Source: Yoonia maritima (lineage in GTDB: Bacteria > Pseudomonadota > Alphaproteobacteria > Rhodobacterales > Rhodobacteraceae). Taken from it: 64,000 nucleotides of DNA. Below are positions 1 to 7,967 of the stretch, piece by piece. The notes under the pieces were generated by a model. That model had not been told where the DNA came from. It searched no databases and worked only from the letters and a program-made list of their open reading frames with translations. Location of the stretch: contig NZ_PVTP01000001.1 of assembly GCF_003003285.1 (NCBI RefSeq), positions 1-64,000 of the forward strand, read 5' to 3'. A program made the position numbers and the translations under genes. How positions within the stretch are numbered: position 1 is the first letter of the stretch; every line of letters begins with the position of its first letter.

Positions 1-753
1 TTTGATTGCTCAAGCTATCATTACAAATCCCGTCGCACCGATCCGGCCGCGTTGAAAAAGCGCATTAAAGAGATTTGTGAGACTCGCGTTCGATATGGGT
101 ACCGACGCGTTCATTTTGTGCTTCAACGAGAGGGATGGCATGTGAACATCAAGAAAACCTATCGTATTTACAACGAAATGGGGCTGCAATTGCGCAACAA
201 GACCCCGAAGCGGCGTGTCAAAGCCAAATTGCGCGATGACAGACAAGACGCTGTACAGACGAATGATGTTTGGGCGATGGATTTTGTGCATGACCAGTTG
301 GCAACGGGACGTAAATTACGCGTTCTGACAGTTATTGATACGTTCTCGCGCTACGTTCCCATTCTTGACGTCAAGTTCAGTTATCGCGGCGAAGATGTCG
401 TAAATTCCCTTGAAAGGGTCTGCGTCGATATTGGTTACCCCAAGACCATTCGAGTCGATAATGGGCCGGAATTTATCTCAAGGGACCTTGATCTGTGGGC
501 TTACCACAAGGGCGTAGTTCTAGATTTTAGCAGACCGGGCAAGCCAACCGACAATGCCTTCATCGAAGCCTTCAACGGCAAGTTCCGTCAAGAATGTCTG
601 AACGCGCATTGGTTCTTGAGCCTTGCAGATGCCGCAGAAAAGTTGGAGACTTGGCGTAGATACTACAATGAAGAACGGCCCCACAGCGCGATCGGGAATA
701 AGTCTCCGATCATGCTAGTAAAATCAGACGGTGACACCAGCCCACCAATCTGA
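1..753 (+). CDS. IS3-family transposase orfB, partial (5' end outside window)
   Basis: This is the catalytic subunit of an IS3-type transposase (DDE, rve integrase fold). The frame is open to base 1, so the start is outside the window; the TTG at 52 is not needed. The DDE residues are visible in the contexts [18 protein letters not shown] and [16 protein letters not shown], and the C-terminal [15 protein letters not shown] tail is typical of the IS407-type branch. The last 23 bases overlap, in another frame, a GTG-started frame that reads through the IS end into the disrupted downstream gene. No frameshift or stop is seen in the visible part, so the transposase may be functional. Confidence 0.9.
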   Translation, partial: FDCSSYHYKSRRTDPAALKKRIKEICETRVRYGYRRVHFVLQREGWHVNIKKTYRIYNEMGLQLRNKTPKRRVKAKLRDDRQDAVQTNDVWAMDFVHDQLATGRKLRVLTVIDTFSRYVPILDVKFSYRGEDVVNSLERVCVDIGYPKTIRVDNGPEFISRDLDLWAYHKGVVLDFSRPGKPTDNAFIEAFNGKFRQECLNAHWFLSLADAAEKLETWRRYYNEERPHSAIGNKSPIMLVKSDGDTSPPI

Positions 754-805
754 CGAAAGCCGGAAATATCTAGATCCAGGTGGTCCAAGGTTGGGGGCAA
801 GTGCA
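1..805 (+). mobile_element. right end of an IS3-family (IS407-like) insertion sequence
   Basis: The stretch carries the 3' part of an orfB transposase and runs on to a probable right terminus near 805. The end reads GGTCCAAGGTTGGGGGCAAG followed by TGCA. Its reverse complement begins TGCA and contains CCCCCA and GGACC, like the termini I recall for IS407-group elements. The left end lies outside the window, so target duplication cannot be checked. Just past 805 the reading frame changes from IS-derived sequence to RTX-type protein sequence, which places the insertion inside that gene. Confidence 0.7.
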
Positions 806-3112
806 ACCGGGCAGTTTACCATCATCAAAAACGGTGTCGAAATAGGTAGCCAAAACCTTGGCGTAGATGCTGTTCCTGATGATGTCGAACGCGATTCAAA
901 TCTGATCGGGCAGTCCAACTGGTTTTACGACGATGATCTTGATGGAACGGTGGAATCTTTAGTTGTTACCACCACGTTCGAGAACGGTATCGATATTACC
1001 GATACGCAATCACTTGAGATGGTCGATGATCTGACGCTGACCAATGCTGACGAGGTTATTGACGCATCAGGGACCACATCCAATTTAGTTGCCGACGGTA
1101 GCGGTGGGGCGGACACGATCACGGGCGGCTCAGGTGACGACGAGTTAACCGGCGGTGATGGAAACGATACGATTTCGGGCGGGGGAGGAAACGATACCTT
1201 AACCGGCGATGGCGGGTCGCCGGGCGAAACCACTGCAGTAGATTACAGTGATATCTCTGATCCCAGCGGTGACGGGTCAATCATCGATAACGGCGATGAT
1301 GTAAGCAACGGATTCACCGTTAATGCCGGGAACGTTGATGTAAGTTATTCATTTGTTGATCAAAGTGGCAACGCTACGTTCACGTACGAGACAAATGAAG
1401 GGCAGTATATTGATGGCCTCGATGACGAGGTTGATCAACAAGCTATTCGGTTAGGCGGTGGTAACGCGAGTAACGGTGTTACGCCGACCTCTACAACAAC
1501 GATTAGCTTTTCGCCCGAGAACCCGGATGTTCCTGACGAAGTTGAAAATGTATCGTTTCGTATCAACGACATCGATGACAATAATTGGAACGACGTCATC
1601 CGAATTCAGGCGTTTGATGCGGACGGTAACCCGGTTGAGGTCACCTTAACAGGTAGCCCAACAATGACGTTGACTGACACTGATGGGGTGTTAGGAAATG
1701 ATACCGCTCGTGCGAATAACACCGGCGATAACCTAAACTCTGCGAACCCGAACGGTTCGTTGTTGGTTGAAATCAACGGACCGGTATCTTGGATAACGAT
1801 CGAATACAGTAACGGCGAAACCAATAGCCAGCGTGTGGATCTAACCGAGCTGAGCTTTGATCCGGTTTCAAGTGGTTCCGACGATATTCTTGATGGTGGG
1901 GCTGGCGACGATACGCTCTATGGTGGGATTGGTGCCGATACGTTGATCGGTGGTACTGGCAACGACACTCTGGACGGTGGTGCCGGTGATGACTCGCTCG
2001 CTGGCGGAGGAGATAATGACTCGCTTGATGGCGGGGACGGTAACGACACGCTTGATGGTGGTTCCGGGAATGACACGCTCGATGGTGGTATCGGCGACGA
2101 TACACTGAGCGGTGGTGCTGGCAACGATACGATCAGTGGCGGTGCTGGCACCAATATCGCTACCGGCGGTGGTGGGGATGATACGTTTGTTTATACAAAC
2201 GGTGAAGGCTTAACGATCAATGATTTTGGGACTGGTGCGACTGACGCTAATGATGGCGACGCGACCAACAATGACTACATTGATCTGACCCCATACTATA
2301 CAAACCAAAAAGAGCTCGAGGCCGATTTGGCCGACGATGGTTTGCTGAACCAAAGTGCGACTGGTGACGATGTCGATCTTACCGATAATACAGAACTTAC
2401 CGGTACAATCACCGGTTTGTCCGGCTTGGATGGTATCACAGCATCAGAGCTTCTTGAGCAAACAGGCGTGGCATGTTTCGCAGCGGATACGTTGATTGAA
2501 ACGACTGCAGGTGAGCAGGAAATAAATCGCCTATCCACTGGTGATTTTATTATGAGCACCGCGGGCCAGTCGCTTGAGATCAAGTGGATCGGTGGGCGCG
2601 AAGTGACCGCACAAGAGCTTGCTGATAACCCGAAGCTGCGCCCAATTCGTATCACGGCAGGTGCACTTGGCAACGGTTTGCCCAAACATGATCTGTTGGT
2701 TTCGCGTCAGCACCGAATGCAGGTGTCGTCCAAAATCACGCAGCGCATGTTCGGCGAGCAAGATGTTCTTGTTGTAGCGATTAAGTTAACTGAAATGCCT
2801 GGTATCTTGATTGACGAAACCGTTGATAATATCACTTATTACCACATGATGTTTGAAAAACATGAAGTGGTTCTGGCGAATGGTGCCCCATCAGAGAGCC
2901 TGTTCACTGGTCCCGAGGCACTGCGGTCTGTTTCTGATGAAGCACGCGAGGAAATTCTAACGATATTCCCGCAAATCGCCGACATTGACTATGGTTGTGA
3001 GCCGGCGCTGCCGCTTATCGAAGGTCCTGCGCGCCGCAATTTAATCGCGCGTCATGCCAAAAACGATCGAGCGCTTTTGGAAACGTGGAATGGTTCTGCA
3101 TCACTTCGTTGA
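806..3112 (+). pseudogene. RTX calcium-binding repeat protein with C-terminal Hint domain, 5' truncated by IS
   Basis: This is the remainder of a secreted calcium-binding protein. It has a cluster of RTX nonapeptides (GGxGxDxxx) at about 1110-1215, a roughly 200-residue non-repeat insert, and a second longer RTX cluster at about 1885-2200. A Hint_2-type domain follows, starting at the Cys of VACFAADTLIET (codon 2474-2476) and closing near HEVVLANG. The RTX plus Hint architecture is common in Roseobacter type I secreted proteins. The native start, and probably a large N-terminal part, are missing because the IS ends at about 805. A GTG at 731 inside the IS gives a continuous frame, but its first 25 residues are IS sequence, so the fused product is unlikely to be the native protein. 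Confidence 0.8.
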
Positions 3113-3431
3113 ATGGTGCTTAACTACAAGTTTTTCAAAGAAAATTCAGAGCGGTAACTTCGTAGCGGCAGTCATACCATGAAGTTACCACTCTGCGAAG
3201 AAGCGTAACTGGACCAAGACGGGCAGGTCGTCGGTCGCAATTATAACGTCTAATGAGGCGCGCCATTTCCTAAATCGTCAGATGAAGGTCATTTCCGTGA
3301 GTGGTGTTTGCGTCAGGCGCCTTAGTAGATTTCTTCTTAACCTTATTGATAAAGAAAAAATTATCTTGTGCACTCGGGCAAAGGACTTGTTTGCGTTCTC
3401 AAAAGCGACGGGGAACTATCCTTTCGGGTAG
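3113..3431. other. intergenic region with one long imperfect inverted repeat
   Basis: No gene is seen. Bases 3147-3161 and 3181-3195 form a 15-bp inverted repeat with one mismatch around a 19-nt loop. No T-run follows, so this is not a clear terminator for the truncated RTX gene. The region ends at the palindrome 3415-3432, described separately. Confidence 0.5.
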
Positions 3432-3432
3432 T
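3415..3432. promoter_or_regulatory. 18-bp palindrome, copy 1 of a recurring operator-like motif
   Basis: The sequence is ACTATCC-TTTC-GGGTAGT, two 7-base half-sites around a 4-base spacer with one base difference between the arms. It overlaps the stop codon of the minus-strand response regulator gene. It matches three other sites in this region (4374, 14010, 16959). It could also act as a small hairpin at the 3' end of that gene, but no T-run follows on the minus strand. Confidence 0.4.
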
Positions 3433-4046
3433 TAAAAGAGCCCAGCTTCACGCGCGATTAGCGCAGCTTGGGTTCTGTTTGTCGCATCAACCTTGCGGAA
3501 TAGCGTTTTCATATGAAGCTTTACCGTGGGCTCTGTGATGTCCAAATCACGCGCGATTTCTTTGTTGGATTTGCCTTCGGTTACGCCTTTTAGAACATCA
3601 AGTTCGCGAGCAGTTAATTTTGCAGCAAGAGCGTTCGTGGGGGATTCTTCCGCGCTCGTCATGAAGTCTAGCGGGGCATATTGTTCACCCATCGCCATAA
3701 AGCGGACCGCATTGATCATGGACTTGGCGGGCAGAGTTTTCGGGACGAATCCCGCAGCGCCCGCTTCAAGCGCCTGTTCTGCGATTTCGCGCGTCGCTTC
3801 ACCAGAGATAAGAGCGACACGTTGACCGCCATCTAGAACAAGAGTTTTAGAAAGTCCGGAAAGACCGTTCATTCCGGGCATGTTATAGTCGAGCAAGATA
3901 AGATCATAGTGTGGGTCATCTTTGATGCGCACGTGTGCAGCGTCAAGGGTTCCGACAGCGGCGACCTCCATGCCGTTGCCGTTTTCCAAAAACATAACAA
4001 GAGTATCACGAAGAAGCTCGTGATCGTCGGCTATCAAAACTCTCAC
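3432..4046 (-). CDS. NarL/FixJ-type response regulator (paralogue 1)
   Basis: This is a two-component response regulator with an N-terminal receiver domain (residues 1-120) and a C-terminal LuxR-type helix-turn-helix (about 137-204). The acidic pair D7/D8, phospho-acceptor D53 in LLDYNMPG and Lys in VPKT are visible. The DNA-binding part carries KGVTEGKSNKEIARDLDIT. The start is GTG at 4044-4046 behind AAGGA. It lies divergent to the sensor/kinase pair at 4469-7527, which probably phosphorylates it. It is clearly paralogous to the regulator at 15392-16000, sharing PGMNGL, ALISG, AKSMINAV and NKEIARD. Its target genes are unknown; the recurring palindromes nearby are candidates. Confidence 0.92.
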   Translation of the reverse strand: MRVLIADDHELLRDTLVMFLENGNGMEVAAVGTLDAAHVRIKDDPHYDLILLDYNMPGMNGLSGLSKTLVLDGGQRVALISGEATREIAEQALEAGAAGFVPKTLPAKSMINAVRFMAMGEQYAPLDFMTSAEESPTNALAAKLTARELDVLKGVTEGKSNKEIARDLDITEPTVKLHMKTLFRKVDATNRTQAALIAREAGLF

Positions 4047-4468
4047 AGATTATCCTTTCGACCACGTCATGGGTATGATGTTGATTATGTACTGATTTGT
4101 TATGGAACGTCACGTCACATTTTGCAGTAAAAGTGTATCCGGATGAGCCCCCCCCATCACTAAAGGTACATAATCGGCTCAGTTGCACCATACACCTATC
4201 CAATTGCGTGATTGGAGCTAGAGCAGCTTTAATACATTTTGCCTAGGTAAGTTAATTTGTCTCCCGCTGCGCTGCTAACGGGGTGAGTTAGTTTAGTGGC
4301 GGGATGCCGCGGTCTAAAAGTTCCTCAGGGTGCTTAAAGGCAGTTGTTCGTTCGAGAGCCTTAGCACAAGACACCTACCCGTTGGGGTAGGTGTCTATAC
4401 ATTTGCCTTAATGAGTGAGCAGTCGTTTTATGTAATACAAGTTCTAGGTGAGTAATTAGGAGACATTG
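4047..4468. other. divergent intergenic region between regulator and sensor operon
   Basis: No gene is seen. It should hold the promoters of the regulator (minus) and of the sensor/kinase operon (plus). It contains a run of 7 C at 4148-4154 and the long perfect palindrome at 4369-4396. Confidence 0.6.
4369..4396. promoter_or_regulatory. perfect 12-bp inverted repeat containing copy 2 of the recurring palindrome
   Basis: AGACACCTACCC and GGGTAGGTGTCT pair perfectly around the loop GTTG. The core CCTACCC-GTTG-GGGTAGG (4374-4391) fits the same 7-4-7 pattern as sites at 3415, 14010 and 16959. It lies about 75 bp upstream of the sensor gene start. No T-run follows, so an operator (possibly autoregulation by the adjacent response regulator) fits better than a terminator, although the stem is strong enough to form in RNA. 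Confidence 0.45.
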
Positions 4469-4984
4469 ATGTCCTACGTAAAAAGAATTTTCATATCCGC
4501 TTTGACCGCTGCAGTGGCTGCAACCGGTAGCGCAAAAGCGGACGAACTTACGGTACCTGAGAATGAAGTGATTTTGACCGTCAGTGGCGATATTGGTGTC
4601 ATGAACATTGACCACACCGCACAGTTTGATCTTGCGATGCTGATGGATATTGATGCTGCGATTATTGAAACCGCCACGATATGGACAAACGGCTTGCAGA
4701 CGTTTCAGGGCGTACCGTTGGATGTACTACTTGAATGTCTTGAGGTTTCTACCGGTACTTTGCTGGCGACCGCAATCAACGACTATACAGTTGAAATTCC
4801 AGTTTCAGACGTCGTGGAAGGCGGGCCTATGATTGCCTACATGTTGAATGATGATTTTATGTCTATTCGCGACAAGGGGCCATTGTGGATCGTGTACCCC
4901 TATGATGATAGCGCCGACTACCGCAGCGAAGTTATTTATTCGCGCAGCATCTGGCAGCTGGATCGGATCGAAATCGTACAATAG
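4469..4984 (+). CDS. exported oxidoreductase-molybdopterin-fold protein, probable periplasmic sensor partner
   Basis: This 171-aa protein has a signal peptide (hydrophobic stretch ending near GSAKADE) and a single domain resembling the oxidoreductase molybdopterin-binding fold. Its hallmarks are NDYTVEIPVSDV, MSIRDKGPLWIVYP and RSIWQLD. The Cys that binds molybdopterin in sulfite-oxidase-type enzymes is not evident, so a redox enzyme role is doubtful. Small proteins of this type commonly precede histidine kinases in Rhodobacteraceae, and I infer a ligand- or redox-sensing accessory role. ATG 4469 is preferred over TTG 4466 because AGGAG lies 6 nt upstream. It overlaps the start of the kinase frame by one base, so the two genes form an operon. 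Confidence 0.8.
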   Translation: MSYVKRIFISALTAAVAATGSAKADELTVPENEVILTVSGDIGVMNIDHTAQFDLAMLMDIDAAIIETATIWTNGLQTFQGVPLDVLLECLEVSTGTLLATAINDYTVEIPVSDVVEGGPMIAYMLNDDFMSIRDKGPLWIVYPYDDSADYRSEVIYSRSIWQLDRIEIVQ

Positions 4985-7527
4985 TGCGAGCGATCCCGCC
5001 GAGGGGGGGGCGACCGTTGAAGATCGATGTGTCCAAACAACGTTGGATCGGCCACGCGTATCTCGTGTTTGCGGGCTTTGCTATTATGGGCGCCATCGCA
5101 TTTTTATCAAGTGCGGTAGCGCGCGATTTAGACGCGTTGGCGTCGGCTAGCTCTGACAATGTTCAATGGACCGTTTCACAGACGGAAGTAGAGTTCCTCG
5201 AATTCACAAAGCAAATCAATATGATCGTTGGCAGCCCTGATATCGGGCTTCAGGAAATGCGCAAACGATTTGATATTTTTTACAGTCGCATCGATACACT
5301 GCAATCGGCGTCAGTATATCGCGCTTTGCAAGAACAGCAGGCTTACGCAATTGCACTTGAAAATGTACGGCAGTTTCTAGACGAGACTGTTCCCCTCATT
5401 GACAGCGATGATGCTGTTGTGCGTGCTGGTCTTGTTGGAATGATGGAAAGTGCAGAACTTATGCGCCCGCAGGTCCGGCAGATTGCGAACTCTGCCTTAG
5501 ATTACTTTGCCACCGAAGCGGACCGGCGGCGCCAGGTCTTTGCGACGACCTTGCTCCAGCTTGCAGTGCTTGTGTTGGTTCTGATTTTTGTTCTTGCCTT
5601 AGCGATCTATTACTTGCGGCGTTTGAATTTTTTGAACATCAATCGCCGGCGCGAATTGCAAGAATATGCTGAACGGATGAACACGGTTATTCAGACGTCG
5701 TTGGATGGTGTGATTGTCGTTGATTCCACCGGACAAATTTTGGCGTTTAATGCTGCGGCTGAATCTATGTTCGGCTATCGCACAAGCGAAGTTTTGGGCG
5801 ATACGCTTGGCCCATTGATTGTGCCTGAGCACTTGCAGGCAGCGCACAAGCGAGGGATGAAACGCCTGCGGACAGGCGGGGAACGCTATATCGTTGGTAA
5901 AGGCCGGGTGGAACTTGAAGCCAAGCGTTCCAACGGTGAGGTCTTTCCTGTCGAGCTTGCGGTACAGTCCGCAAACACAGATGCGGGTGAAATTTTTATT
6001 GCGTTTGTCCGTGACATTTCTGCAAACGTTAAGGCCGAAAAAGAACTTATTTCAGCGCGTGATCGGGCGCTTGCTGCGGATCGATTGAAAACTGACTTTT
6101 TGGCGACCATGAGCCACGAAATCCGTACGCCTCTCAATGGGTTGCTAGGCAATCTTGCCTTAATACAAGATACGCAGCTTTCTCATCAACAAGAGCGGTA
6201 TATCCGCAATATGAAAACATCAGGCGACCTGTTGCTGAGGCACGTAACAGACGTGCTAGACATTTCGCGTTATGACGTTGGTCAGCTCGCATTACGTGAG
6301 GTTCCCGTGAACCTCGCTGATTTGATTCAAGCGATCGTTGATAGTCAAAGTGGAATGGCGTCTGCCAATCTTACAACCGTCGATTGGAAATGGGAGGGTG
6401 AGCCGACAGAATGGGTTCTATCTGATCCAGATCGGTTGCAGCATATTTTGATGAACCTTGTCGGTAATGCCGTGAAATTCACCAAGGCAGGCAGCGTTAT
6501 GGTTTCGATTGCCGCTAGAAATATTGAAGCGGACAATTATGAAGTGCGTTTTAATGTTGCCGACACAGGGCAAGGCATTGATGAAAAACTACGGTCGCGG
6601 ATTTTCGACGACTTTGTGACGGGGACAACAGCTTACGACCGCACAGTTGGCGGAACGGGGCTGGGTCTTAGTATTGCGCGCCGATTTGCAACGGCCATGG
6701 GCGGAGAGATCACTGTGACTAGCGTAGTGGGTGAGGGTAGCACATTTAGTGTCACACTTCCGCTGAAGGCGACTGAAGCAGTGGTTGATGACGTGCTCGA
6801 ACCGACGCCAGATCAAACGAGTATTGGGCTCAATATTCTCGTCGTGGAGGATAACGAGATAAACCGTGCCGTTGTACGGGGTATGTTGCACGCTGACGGT
6901 CATACAACCACCGAAGTTCACGACGGCGCCGCTGCGGTCGAAATCGCAGCCGAGCATGCCTTTGACCTGATATTAATGGACATAAGTATGCCAATTATGG
7001 ATGGGCGTGCCGCAACACGCGCGATCCGTGGCGGCACAGGGAAATGTTCGAAAACCCCTATTATCGCTCTGACAGCGAATGCAATGGCGAACGAACAACA
7101 AGCCTTTATCAAAGACGGCATGAATGGAGTGTTGACAAAGCCATTGTCGCGGATTGCATTGTTAGAGGTGCTTCATCGCATTTCAAACGAAATTCGGGAG
7201 AATGATCCTGTAATGACTGACAACAAAAACCAAAATGAAATGCGCGAAATTTTAGGTGAAGAAGCCTACGAGCAGCTCAAAGTTCAGTTCATCACCGAGG
7301 TCGATGAACTGCATCTATGGCTGAGAGAAGTCCAAATTCATGAGCTGACTGAAGTCGCCGCGCGCTGCCACAAAGTTGCAGGCAGCGCCGCTGTCTTTGG
7401 TGCGACTGATTACCGTACAAAGCTGATCGACATCGAGAACGCAGCCAAAGCCGACCAACGTGATAAGGTCGCGACGGCAGTTGCATCCCTACCAGAGGTT
7501 TGGGGTTCCGTTAAAGAGTGGGTTTAA
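4984..7527 (+). CDS. membrane hybrid sensor histidine kinase (PAS, HisKA, HATPase, REC, HPt)
   Basis: The order is: transmembrane segment 1 (about 26-48), a periplasmic helical region (about 50-185), transmembrane segment 2 (about 187-211), PAS (about 225-345), HisKA with MSHEIRTP (His378), HATPase with GTGLGLSIARR, a receiver domain (ILVVEDNEINRA, phospho-Asp666 in LILMDISMP) and a C-terminal HPt domain (ARCHKVAGSAAVFG, His796). All phosphorelay residues are present, so phosphate could pass His-Asp-His to a detached regulator such as those at 3432 or 15392. The GTG at 4984 gives the longest frame. TTG 5017 is an alternative and follows a G8 run (5003-5010) that would serve as its ribosome binding site. 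Confidence 0.93.
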   Translation: MRAIPPRGGRPLKIDVSKQRWIGHAYLVFAGFAIMGAIAFLSSAVARDLDALASASSDNVQWTVSQTEVEFLEFTKQINMIVGSPDIGLQEMRKRFDIFYSRIDTLQSASVYRALQEQQAYAIALENVRQFLDETVPLIDSDDAVVRAGLVGMMESAELMRPQVRQIANSALDYFATEADRRRQVFATTLLQLAVLVLVLIFVLALAIYYLRRLNFLNINRRRELQEYAERMNTVIQTSLDGVIVVDSTGQILAFNAAAESMFGYRTSEVLGDTLGPLIVPEHLQAAHKRGMKRLRTGGERYIVGKGRVELEAKRSNGEVFPVELAVQSANTDAGEIFIAFVRDISANVKAEKELISARDRALAADRLKTDFLATMSHEIRTPLNGLLGNLALIQDTQLSHQQERYIRNMKTSGDLLLRHVTDVLDISRYDVGQLALREVPVNLADLIQAIVDSQSGMASANLTTVDWKWEGEPTEWVLSDPDRLQHILMNLVGNAVKFTKAGSVMVSIAARNIEADNYEVRFNVADTGQGIDEKLRSRIFDDFVTGTTAYDRTVGGTGLGLSIARRFATAMGGEITVTSVVGEGSTFSVTLPLKATEAVVDDVLEPTPDQTSIGLNILVVEDNEINRAVVRGMLHADGHTTTEVHDGAAAVEIAAEHAFDLILMDISMPIMDGRAATRAIRGGTGKCSKTPIIALTANAMANEQQAFIKDGMNGVLTKPLSRIALLEVLHRISNEIRENDPVMTDNKNQNEMREILGEEAYEQLKVQFITEVDELHLWLREVQIHELTEVAARCHKVAGSAAVFGATDYRTKLIDIENAAKADQRDKVATAVASLPEVWGSVKEWV

Positions 7528-7967
7528 AACCTACGACAACGGGCCACACTGTTTGCTGCTTTGCCTTAATGACCGGATGCGATCTTGATCTGTAACAGAT
7601 CCACATTGTGTTCTGTCAATGCATCGCGTTCGTTATCAAAGCGAGACCACACAACATAGTTAGTTTAACAGTACATCGTGTGATAGCGTGTCGTCGTTGC
7701 TGAACATAAGCCGCTGAGCGGGTCGTAGCCTCGTACCTAGGTACTGCCACGCCGGAATGCCTGCACGCATGGCGATACCCCCCATTTTTAATGGGGTTCA
7801 GCCATAGAATTCATGCGGCTGTTTTTGGTTGTAAGCTCTGGGCCAAACACGGGGCTCTCAAACGAAATACGCTATCGCGAGGCATCGTAGCTGCGCGACA
7901 GCGTGGCAGGTTTATTTTACCAATTGAAGATCACCGGACCGTGACAAATCACTGCCCGGTGATCGTC
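7528..7967. other. intergenic region between convergent kinase and giant DUF11 gene
   Basis: No gene is supported. It contains a perfect 12-base palindrome GTACCTAGGTAC (7733-7744), a tight hairpin CCCCATT-TTT-AATGGGG (7780-7796) and the terminator-like hairpin at 7929-7964. Confidence 0.5.
7929..7964 (-). terminator. terminator-like hairpin downstream of the giant DUF11/GEVED gene
   Basis: GATCACCGG (7929-7937) pairs perfectly with CCGGTGATC (7956-7964) around an 18-nt loop, immediately after the minus-strand stop at 7968. The T-run on the minus strand is weak, so termination may be partial or factor dependent. Confidence 0.45.

Noticed and set aside
1110..2200. Short tandem GGTGGT/GACGAT-rich repeats resembling a CRISPR or minisatellite
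   Set aside because: They encode RTX nonapeptides in one continuous frame; there are no equal-length spacers.
4369..4396. Rho-independent terminator
   Set aside because: The stem is perfect but no T-run follows on either strand; it fits the recurring operator pattern better.
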